A stretch of DNA of 64,000 nucleotides from Zea mays (taxonomy: Eukaryota; Streptophyta; Magnoliopsida; Poales; Poaceae), in assembly GCF_902167145.1 (NCBI RefSeq), contig NC_050097.1, forward strand, positions 45,244,095 through 45,308,094, read 5' to 3'. Both the position numbers and the translations under genes were made by a program. Positions 45,348-53,665 of this stretch are shown piece by piece (the stretch's first letter is position 1; every line of letters starts with the position of its first letter). A model generated the notes under the pieces. That model did not search any database and had not been told where the DNA came from. It worked only from the letters and a program-made list of their open reading frames with translations.

Positions 45348-46576
45348 TGAGAGCACCTAGAGGGGGGGGTGAATAGGTGATCCTGTAAAACTTAAAACTT
45401 AACACCACAAACTTGATTAAGAGTTAGTATAATGAAATCAAGTGAGTAGAGAGGAGAGCTCTTGTGAAGCACGATAGACACAATAAGGACAAGCACAAGA
45501 GACACGAGGATTTTATCCCGTGGTTCGGTCAAGTACAAAACTTGCCTACTCCATGTTGTGGCGTCCCAACGGACGATAGTTGCACTCAACTCCTCTCAAG
45601 TGATCCAATGATCAACTTGAATACCACGGTGTTCTTTTCACTTTGCTCTTTTCCCGTTTGCGAGGAATCTCCACAACTTGGAGTCTCTCGCCCTTACAAT
45701 AAGAATCAATATGAAGCACAAGAGTAAGGAAGGGAAGCAACACACACAAAACAACAGCAAATACACACACCCACGATCAAGACTTGAGCTCAAGACAATA
45801 TCTCAAGGTTCTCACTAGAACAGAGCCCAAATCACTAAGAATGACGAACTAGTGCGCAAGAGTGAAGTGTGAATGATCAACAATGCTCAAAGGTTGCTTG
45901 GTGTCTTCCTCCATGCGCCTAGGGGTCCCTTTTATAGCCCCAAGGCAGCTAGGAGCCGTTGAGAGCATTCCAGGAAGGCAAATCTTGCCTTCTGTCACCT
46001 GGCGCACCGGACAGTCCGGTGCACCACCGAACACTGTCCGGTGCGGATTTCTTTCCTTCTCTGGCGAAGCCGACCGTTGGCGCCTGAGAGCCGTTGGCGC
46101 ACTGGACACTGTCCGGTGCCCCCTTCCGACCGTTGGCTCGGCCACGTGTCTCGCGCGGATCGCGCGGCCGACCGTTGGCCCGGCCGACCGTTGTCTCACC
46201 GGATAGTCCGGTGCACACCGGACAGTCCGGTGAATTTTAGCCGTACGCCGTTAATTACTTCCCGAGAGCAGCAAGTTCGCCTGAGTCTGCCTGGCGCACC
46301 GGACACTGTCCGGTGCACCACCGGATAGTCCGGTGCACCCAGACTGAGCAGACTTTGGCAGAACAAAGCCATCTCTTTCCAATTTGATTTCTCCTGTTTC
46401 CAGCACTTAGACACAATACATCAGTCCATAAAACAATGTACTAAGTCTAGAAACATACCTTTTGACTTGATTTGCACTTTGTCCACCACTTTGCATAGAT
46501 CAACACTTAGGCACTTGTGTTGGACACTAAATCACCAAAATACTTAGAAATGGCCCAAAGGCACATTTCCCTTTCA
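45348..46576 (-). repeat. 5' LTR of Opie/Ji-like element
   Basis: 1229 bp, TG...CA. It contains the palindrome cluster at about 46000-46340 and gaccgttggc motifs (near 46073, 46126, 46172, 46186). Differences from the 3' LTR are scattered substitutions and one missing palindromic unit. Confidence 0.92.
46000..46345. repeat. Palindromic caccggacagtccggtg cluster in 5' LTR
   Basis: Same organisation as in the other LTR: an outer palindrome group, a GC-rich centre with four gaccgttg(g) motifs and a tcgcgcggatcgcgcgg palindrome, then a second palindrome group. Confidence 0.85.
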
Positions 46577-46581
46577 TTGGC

Positions 46582-47336
46582 CTCGATGCCCCGCTCGGAG
46601 ACGATGAACCCCAGGAGCATGCCTTGGGGGACTCCGAAGACACACTTCTCGGGATTGAGTTTCACGCCCTTCGCTCTCAGACACTTGAATGTCGTTTCAA
46701 GGTCAGTGAGGAGGTCGGAGGCTTTCCTCGTCTTGACTACGATGTCATCGACGTAAGCCTCGACCGTTCGGCCAATGTGCTCTCCGAACACGTGGTTCAT
46801 GCACCTTTGGTATGTCGCGCCTACATTTCTTAAACCAAATGGCATAGTAATATAGCAGTACATGCCAAAGGGTGTGATGAAAGAGGTCGTGAGCTGGTTG
46901 GACTCTTTCATCCTTATTTGGTGGTACCCTGAGTAGGCATCGAGGAATGACAGGGTTTCACACCTAGCAGTGGAATCCACGATTTGATCGATGGAGGCAG
47001 AGGGTAGGGAACCTTCAGACATGCTTTGTTTAGACCAGTGTAGTCTACACACATCCTCAATTTCCCACCTTTCTTTTTCACGAGCACAGGGTTGGCTAGC
47101 CATTCGGGATGGAATACCTCTTTGATGAACCCTGCAGCCATCAGCTTGTGGATCTCCTCGCCTATGGCTCTACGCTTTTCTTCGTCGAATCGGCGCAGAG
47201 GCTGCTTCACGGGTCGGGCTCCATCTCGGATATCCAGCGAGTGCTCGGCGACATCCCTCGGTATACCAGGCATGTCCGAGGGACTCCACGCAAAAACCTC
47301 GGCATTCGCGGGGAGAAAGTCGACGAGCACTGCTTC
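46582..47336 (-). pseudogene. Tat pol: reverse transcriptase N-terminal and palm part (broken)
   Basis: Reads from VLVDFLPANAEVFAWSPSDM through the entry region FDEEKRRAIGEEIHKLM and LRMCVDYTGLNKAC. It then shifts frame near 46995 into LSFLDAYSGYHQIRM, TPFGMYCYITMPFGLRN, the catalytic VEAYVDDIVVKT and LNPEKCVFGVPQG. It is cut at 46581 by the Copia insertion and continues at 37676. TAG at 47337-47339 (after SELDPK) separates it from the protease. YVDD is intact, but the frame is not. Confidence 0.85.
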
Positions 47337-48227
47337 CTATTTAGGGTCGAGCTCGGAGCCGATCCGGACTTGCTTGGAGGCGTCGTTGCTGGGGTCGAGA
47401 GGGACAGACTTAACCACCTCTGCTGGCTCGAAGTTGTCGGCGTGGCTCTTCGCATCTGGCACCTCCTTGGAGAGGCTCTCCAGGTCGGTGATGAGGGCCT
47501 CGGATTCGGTGAGGGCCTCAGCGTACTCCACGCACTCCACGTCGCATTCGTACGCGTGTCGGTACGTGGATCCGACGGTGATGACCCCGTTGGGGCCCGA
47601 CATCTTGAGCTTGAGGTAGGTGTAGTTGGGGACGGCCATGAACTTGGTGTAGCATGGTCTCCCCAGCACTGCGTGGTAGGTTCCTCGGAACCCGACCACC
47701 TCGAACGTGAGGGTTTCCTTTCAGAAGTTAGAGGGAGTCCTGAAACAGACGGGCAGATCGAGTTGCCTAAGGGGCTGGACGCGCTTCTCGGGGATGATCC
47801 CGTGAAAGGGCACCGCACTGGCCCAAATCATGGACAGATCGATCTGCAAGAGCCCGAGGGTCTCGGCGTAGACAATGTTGAGGCTGCTGCCTCCATCCAT
47901 GAGGACCTTGGTAAGCCTGACGTTGCCGATGACGAGGTCGACAACGAGCGGGTACTTCCCTGGGCTCGCCACGCGGTCGGGGTGGTCGCCTTGGTCGAAG
48001 GTGATGGGCTTGTCGGACCAGTCTAGGTAGACTGGCGCCGCCACCTTCACCGAGCAGACTTCCCGGCGCTCCAGCTTGCGGTGCCGAGCCGAGGCGTTCG
48101 CCACTTGCCCACCGTAGATCATGAAGCAGTCGTGGACCTCGAGGAACTCCTCTACTTTGTGGCCCTCCTTCTTGTCATTGTCATGGCCTTTGCCACCTTG
48201 TGGAAGTAGCGCTGAAGCATGACACAC
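47337..48227 (-). pseudogene. Tat pol: aspartic protease region (broken)
   Basis: The protease active-site motif appears as VLMDGGSSLNIVYAETL (Tat elements use DGGS or DGSS rather than DTGA), followed by FHGIIPEKRVQPL. TGA near 47721 (after TPSNF) interrupts it before FRGTYHAVLGRPCY, the conserved end of the protease core. Downstream is a linker rich in E, D and S to 47340. The upstream edge overlaps the end of gag in another frame. Confidence 0.8.
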
Positions 48228-50336
48228 TCCTCAAGGGTGTGCTTGACGGGACCCTGATGATAGGGGCATGACTCCTTGAGCATCTTGTCGAACAGGTTGG
48301 CCCCTTTGGGAGGCTTCCGAGGGTTCCTGTGCTCGGCGACGGCGACAAGATTTGTGTCGGCGGCGTCGCGTTTCGCTTGCGACTTCTTCTTGCCCTTCTT
48401 CTTCGTGCCGCGCTGAGCGGACGCCTCGGGGACGTCTTCCTGCTGGCGTCCCTGAGGCTGCTTATCCTTTCGGAAGATGGCCTCGACCGCCTCCTGACCG
48501 GAGGCGAACTTGGTGGCGATGTCCATCAGCTCGCTCGCCCTGGTGGGAGTCTTGCGACCCAGCTTGCTCACCAGGTCGCGGCAAGTGGTGCCGGCGAGGA
48601 ACGCGCCGATGACATCTGAGTCGGTGATGTTGGGCAGCTCGGTGCGCTGCTTCGAAAATCACCGGATGTAGTCTCGCAGGGATTCTTTTGGCTGCTGGCG
48701 GCAGCTTCGGAGATCCCAGGAGTTCCCAGGGCACATGTATGTGCCCTGGAAGTTTCCAACGAAGGCTTTGACCAGGTCGTCCCAGTTGGAGATCTACGCA
48801 GGAGGCAGATGCTCCAGCCAGGCTCGGGCGGCGTTAGAAAGGAACAGGGGGAGGTTGCGGATAATGAGGTTGTCATCGTCCATTCCACCCAGCTGGCAGG
48901 CCAGCCGGTAGTCCGCGAGCCACAGTTCCGACCTTGTTTCCCCCGAGTACTTGGTGATGGTAGTCGGGGCTCGGAACCGGGTCGGGAACGACGCCCGTCG
49001 TATGGCCCGGCTGAAAGCTTGCAGACTGGGTGGTTCAGGCGAGGGGCTCCGATCCTCCCCGCTGTCGTAGCGTCCCCCACGCCTGGGGTGGTAGCCTCGG
49101 CGCACCTTCTCGTCGAGGTGGGCTCGACGGTCGCGGCGGTGGTGCTCGTTGCCGAGGCAACCCGGGGCTGCAGGTGTTGCGTCCCGCGTGCACCCAGTGT
49201 GGACCGAGGCTTCCCGCATGAATCGGGAAGCCGCGGCGCGATGCTCCGGGGGGTATCCTTGCCTTCGGGAGGCAGAGCTTTCGGCCCGTTGGACCGCAGC
49301 ATCCTCCAGGAGATTCTTGAGTTCTCCCTGGATACGTCGCCCCTCGGTGGTGGATGGCTCCGGCATCGCTCAGAGTAGTATTGCTGCTACAGCCAAGTTT
49401 TGGCCGACCCCACTGGAAGCCGGGGGCAGCCTTGCCCTGGCATCGTCAGCGACGCGGTGCTGGACGTCCTGGGCCAGATGACGCGCTTCTCCGGCTGGTG
49501 CTCGGCCTGCCCACTCCTGCCCGATGTTCTGCCGGAGCTGCACAAGTTGTCCTGCTTCCTCGTCGAGCTTGGCCTGCATCTCGCGGATTTTCTCGAGCTG
49601 TGTGTCCTGACCCCCCGCATGGACTGGGACCACAGCTAGCTCCTGAAGGATGTCAACGCGAGGCGCAGGCCTAGGGGGATCGTCGTCCTCCGGCATACCA
49701 AGGTGGTTGCCTTCGTCGAGACCCCCTAGATCGACGTGGAAACATTCGCGACTTGGGCCACAGTCCTCGTCGTCAAGGCTGTGGCCACCATCGGAGTAAT
49801 CGGAGAGGCAGTAGTCACATGCGGTCATGAAGTCTCGCATGGCACTCTTGATCGACGGATGGTGACGAAGTCGCGTCGGGGACGGACTGCACCGTTATCT
49901 CAGGTACGAGGCTAACGCCCAGCAAGTCCTTCGCGAGCGTGCTGGCGTCATCCGTTCGCTTAGGGTTGGCGTGTTGCGCGGAAACGACGCTCGTCTTCGT
50001 CTCAGACGCGAGGTCAACGCCCGACGTGTCCCCCGCTGGGGTGCCGGCGTCGTTGACTCGCTCGACAGCCAACGAGGTGCCGCCTCCTGCTTGGCCATGG
50101 TTGCCCCGCCTCCTTCTCCTACGACGAGGAAGGTGACGGGACAGGCCCGGATGCTGCTCTTCTGCCATGGGGGGAAAACGTCGTCGATTCCGCCGTCGTC
50201 GGGCGGGCTGACGGCCGTCGTTGTCGCGCGGCGGAGGAAGGAGTACCGTGTCATAGCTGCCGTCGAGGGACATGAACTCGAGACTCCCGAAACGGAGCAG
50301 CGTCCCGGGCCGGAGTGGTTGCTGGAGACTACCCAT
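48152..50336 (-). pseudogene. Tat gag (broken)
   Basis: Begins MGSLQQPLRPG at 50336, 60 bp after the 5' LTR. A frameshift near 49860 leads into SAMRDFMTACDYCLSDYSD (49840). Stops occur after AAILL (49370), after LEHLPPA (48794) and near 48659. The recognisable gag core is FSRAIRRASFPTRFRAPTTI, then WLADYRLACQLGG and IIRNLPLFLSNAARAWLEHL (about 48800-49030), VKAFVGNFQGTYMCPG, LVSKLGRKTP, KKKGKKKSQ and the late CPYHQGPVKHTLEECVMLQRYF, a Cys/His motif in place of a classical zinc knuckle. This matches Tat gag proteins. It is non-functional as read. Confidence 0.85.
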
Positions 50337-50376
50337 CTGGAGCTTGACGGGAAGCTGTTCGTCAACACGCAGCAGG

Positions 50377-50395
50377 CCCCTACCTGGCGCGCCAA
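50377..50395 (-). other. Primer-binding site candidate of the Tat element
   Basis: On the minus strand ttggcgcgccaggtagggg directly follows the 5' LTR end (ccgaca-type). It is not the initiator-Met site; I do not assign the tRNA. The ggcgcgcc palindrome lies within it. Confidence 0.55.
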
Positions 50396-50396
50396 C

Positions 50397-51832
50397 TGTC
50401 GGCGTTTCGACCCCGGGGGGTCCCTGGACCGACGAGTAAATTGTCGCTGCGTGCCCCAGCCCAGATGAGTCGGCGCGAGACGGGACACAAAGAGGGGGAA
50501 AACCGCGGCTTCGTGTTGTCCTGCGCCCAGGGTGGATGCGCTTGCAGTAGGGGTTTACAAGCGTCCGCGAGGGAGAGAGAGAGAGAGAGCCTGTCCGTCA
50601 GCCCGTCCTCCCGCGCGGCCACCCTTTTTGTACGAGGGCCCTGGACCTTCCTTTTATAGACGTAAGGAGAGGGTCCAGGTGTACAATGGGGGGTGTAGCA
50701 ATATGCTAACATGTCCAGCAGAGAGGAGCCAGAGCCCTATGTACATGCCGACGTGGCTGTCGGAGAGGTGCTAGTGCCCTGTACATGTGATGTCGTGGCC
50801 GTCGGAGGAGCGCTTGAGCCCTGTAGAAGCACAGCTGTCGGGGCTGTCGGGTCCTTGCTGACGTCTCCTTGCTTCCGTAAGGGGCTGAGAACCGCCGTCG
50901 TCACAGGAGCACGCGGGGTGTCATCATTACTCGTTTTACTGGGGCGAGCCAGATGGGACGCCGGTCTTGTTCCCCGTAGCCTGAGCTAGCTAGGGGTAGG
51001 GTAATGATGTACCCCCATGTGGCGTGGTCAGCCCGAGCCCAAGGTCGGGCGAGGCGGTGACTCCTTCGAGGTCGAGGTTGAGGCCGAGCCCTGGGGTCGG
51101 GCGAGGCGAAGACCGTCTTCCGAGGTCGAGGCGGGGGCCGAGCCCTGGGGTCGGGCGAGGCGGAGACCGTCTTCCGAGGTCGAGGTTGAGTCCGAGCCCT
51201 GGGGTCGGGCGAGGTGGAGACCGTCTTCTGAGGTCGAGGTTGAGTCCAAGCCCTGGGGTCGGGCGAGGCGGAGACCGTCTTCCGAGGTCGAGGTTGAGCC
51301 CGAGCCCTGGGGTCGGGCGAGGCGGAGCTTCCTATGGCGCCTGAGACTGGACTTGGCTGCTGTGAGCCTCACCCTGGCGGGTGGCACAGCAGTCGGAGCA
51401 GGGCAGGCGACGCTGTTTTCCTGTCAGGTCAGCCAGTGGAGGGGCGAAGTGACTGCGGTCACTTCGGCCCTGCCGACTGAGGAACGCGCGTCAGGATAAG
51501 GTGTCAGGCGATCCTTGCATTGAATGCTCCTGCGATACGGTCGGTCGGCGAGGCGATCTGGCCAAGGTTGCTTCACTGTGAAGCCTGCCCGAGCTGGGCT
51601 TCGGGCGAGTCGAAGGTGCGTCCGTTGCTTGAGGAGGCCCTCGGGCGAGGCGTGAATCCACCTGGGTCTACTGTTCCTGTCCGAGGCTGGACTCGGGCGA
51701 GACGAGATCGTGTCCCTTGAGTGGACGGAGCCTTGACCTGAATTGCGCCCATCAGGCCTTTGCAGCTTGTGCTGATAGTGATTACCAGCCGAGTTTAGGA
51801 GTCTTGGGGTACCCCTAATTATGGTCCCAACA
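50397..51832 (-). repeat. 5' LTR of the Tat element
   Basis: 1436 bp starting tgtcggcg and ending tcccaaca, followed by the AACAT duplication. It is colinear with 8155-9576 with many small differences (for example an extra gtcggggct near 50838 and a longer agagag tract near 50575). Confidence 0.9.
51037..51335. repeat. 54-bp tandem repeat in the 5' LTR
   Basis: Same array as at 8774-9075 with equal copy number as far as I can align it, so the array predates the insertion rather than having expanded in one LTR. Confidence 0.8.
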
Positions 51833-51837
51833 AACAT

Positions 51838-52379
51838 TTATAATATTTATATCTTTAAATAAATTAATTTCAAAATAGATTCAAATATTATTTAATAATA
51901 TTAACTATATATTATAAATATTACTGTTATCTTACATATATGATTAAAATTAAAAATGTGGAACCATACAAATACTCTGTTTGGGAGAGCTTCGCTCCAT
52001 TCTATAAAATAAATCTGCAGAATAGTGCCAAACAACATTTTTTTTCTGAGAATCACTTATTCTTTAAAATGAACCGTAGGCTGGAAACTAAAAAAAAGTT
52101 GCTTTTTCTGATTCACTTCCACCGTATAGTTAGACTTTTCATATATTTATCATATGGTTTTATTTGAGAATTATTTTCAGCCATAAATTCATTGATCTCC
52201 AAGAATAATTCTAACAGATCAGAATAAGTGGGAGCTCGAACACAAACAGCAAGAACCACCAAGCGACCAAGCCTGCAAGTCACCAAGGGAGCCCGATCTG
52301 AGTCAAGCGAGTCTTCCCGTTTCATCGCCTGGAAAAAGGCGAGAAACCCCAAAGCGAAGGAACAGCAGCGCGAGTGCTA
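51838..52379. other. Right MITE half and upstream flank of the UBP exon
   Basis: The first 110 bp (to about 51945) is the other half of the MITE split by the Tat element. Around 51960-52160 there is a MITE-like text (tctgtttgggagagcttcgctcc) with no matching right end found. From 52200 the sequence becomes GC-richer toward the UBP 5' UTR. No gene is seen. Confidence 0.45.
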
Positions 52380-52654
52380 GCAGCAGCAGCGATTCCTTCG
52401 CCATACCGTTCGCTGCGCTCGCTCACTCGGATCGAAACCCCCTAGGGTTCGCATCGTCCTCCCGCCAACTCCTATCCCTCCCCTCTCCCTCCGCCGCGCG
52501 CGCGCGTGGAGCTACCAAACCCTAGGACGGCAAATCCGGTGCGATCGCCCACGGTGGAGGCCTCTCGGCCGCCGAGAGGAGCCGCTCGGGGCTCGGATCA
52601 GGGTTCCGGTACTTCGCCGGTGCCGCCTCTGGGTGGTGGGACCGGTGGATGGTC
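52380..52654 (+). promoter_or_regulatory. Probable 5' UTR / core promoter of the UBP gene
   Basis: CT-rich, CpG-rich leader (ctatccctcccctctccctcc near 52470), a gcgcgcgcgcg run at 52496, and an aaaccctag telo-box-like motif near 52516. This is typical of TATA-less housekeeping plant promoters, as expected for a constitutive deubiquitinase gene. Confidence 0.5.
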
Positions 52655-52771
52655 ATGGGAGCCAGCGGCTCCAAGCTTGAGAAGGCCCTCGGAGACCAGT
52701 TCCCGGAAGGCCAGCGCTACTTCGGCCTCGAGAACTTCGGCAACACCTGCTACTGCAACAGTGTCCTTCAG
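52655..52771 (+). CDS. First exon of a UBP3/UBP4-type deubiquitinase
   Basis: Ubiquitin-specific protease (peptidase C19) of the plant UBP3/UBP4 group, which removes ubiquitin from proteins in the nucleus or cytosol. The 39 codons begin [19 protein letters not shown] and end with the Cys box of the catalytic domain, [17 protein letters not shown], where the first Cys after GNT is the nucleophile. The second of two in-frame ATGs (52655; the other is 52649) is chosen because MGASGS matches the family start and a myristoylation-type N-terminus. The exon ends at cag with donor gtatgg at 52772. The next family exon (ALYFC-like) is not found downstream on the plus strand. The gene therefore either has a very long first intron leaving the window or is a truncated fragment. 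Confidence 0.85.
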
Positions 52772-53499
52772 GTATGGGTACATGCCTCTGAAACTAACAG
52801 CTAATAGATTTGATGCTTGGTTATGCTTGGCTTGATACTGGTAAGTGCGGCAGTGTAGTGAAACGGCCTGGTTCGGTTTTTTTAGGTAGTAGGTGTGTAT
52901 ATGCTAGATATTATAATGTTCTAGCACTTGTTCGCCAGTTTCGAGATATGCCACCTATTGGTATGGGCTATTCATATCGAGCACAAGTCTTTAGGAGTTT
53001 GGACCTTTTTTTCGAAAACTCTAATTTGTTTTTTTAATTCCTAATCTGATCTCGAAGTTTTGACCTTTTGGAGTTTAAGTTTTGGGAATAGTCTTGAATC
53101 CTCCCTATGTAACTATGGTCAATGTTTATCTCAATCTCTAGAAATCTGGCCAAACAGCAATATCGTGCATAGGGAGCAGCACTGCTAGACCACAACACTA
53201 TCGGGATGAGAAGTTGCACTGTCAGGCTGAGAAGTGGCACCGTCGTGCTGCTCCGAGAGATTTCAGATTTGGCTTCCTTCAGATATTTGGGTATCTTTTT
53301 GGTCTGATTGCTTCCTCTAGAGACTCTTTTAGAGAATTCAATCAAGAGTTGATTGAGGTGTTCTTAATTTTGGATCATTTTTTAGGTTTTGATGTCTTAG
53401 AGGTTTACGTGAAGTTTTGGAAGATAAGCCAAGATTGTCCAAAGCAATATTTTTATTGGCTCTCATTCATCCCCTTTGGTAACCTAATCTAATGATTCC
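52772..53499 (+). other. UBP intron 1 start, no exon recognised
   Basis: AT-rich sequence after the donor. I searched it for the continuation of the UBP catalytic domain and for STP exons 3-4 and found neither. No transposon ends are recognised. Confidence 0.45.
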
Positions 53500-53665
53500 A
53501 ATATAGTTAGAAAATCAGCTTATGGCTATATATATTCTACATATTACTATTGTATTGATCATTATTGTCATTCACTCTACTCCCATTTACCTACAAAAAA
53601 GGAAATTTTAATCTAGCTGTAGCTTGGACGAACAAAATTGTTGGTGATAAGATCTCCACTCAAAG
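53500..53665. repeat. Segment similar to STP intron 2
   Basis: The text around 53526-53620 (atatatatt, gatcattattgtcattcactctac, aaaaaaggaaattttaatc, agcttg) aligns with 4338-4450 in intron 2 of the STP gene (gatcattgttgtcatccactctac, aaaaaagaaaatttaatc, agcttg). It is not colinear with the duplicate at 56380-58024, since the order would be reversed. It may be a rearranged part of that duplicate or a remnant of a third copy. Confidence 0.45.

Larger units (their letters stand above)
37682..46576 (-). mobile_element. SIRE-lineage Ty1/Copia element, Opie/Ji-like
   Basis: 8895 bp, with LTRs at 37682-38928 (3') and 45348-46576 (5') and target duplication TTGGC at 37677-37681 and 46577-46581. It is inserted in the reverse transcriptase region of the Tat element. 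Order on the minus strand is LTR, primer site, gag, protease-integrase, reverse transcriptase-RNase H, about 0.8 kb non-coding, polypurine tract, LTR. LTR ends tgagagcacctagagg...tttccctttca match my memory of maize Opie/Ji. Gag is open, but pol has several breaks, so it is not autonomous. Confidence 0.92.
8155..51832 (-). mobile_element. Tat-lineage Ty3/Gypsy retrotransposon (Huck-like?), hosts two nested elements
   Basis: This is one insertion: LTRs at 8155-9576 (3') and 50397-51832 (5'), flanked by AACAT at 8150-8154 and 51833-51837. After subtraction of nested DNA (17034-37230, 37682-46576 and their target duplications) it is about 14.6 kb. Order on the minus strand is LTR, primer site, gag, protease, reverse transcriptase, decayed RNase H, second RNase H, integrase, then a plus-strand gene (aORF), polypurine tract and LTR. 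The dual RNase H and the antisense gene next to the 3' LTR define the Tat lineage. Size and LTR length suit the maize Huck family, but that name is unverified. Stops and frameshifts in every module make it non-autonomous now. Confidence 0.9.

Noticed and set aside
52895..53037. Possible second UBP exon (frame containing ALVRQFRDMPP)
   Set aside because: Superficially like the ALYFC..FR region but without the conserved residues; acceptor and donor sites are poor.
53639..53643. Exact left border of the Grande-like LTR at tgttgg
   Set aside because: Similarity to STP intron 2 may extend to about 53665, so the tg at 53639 could be intron sequence. The border is given as approximate.
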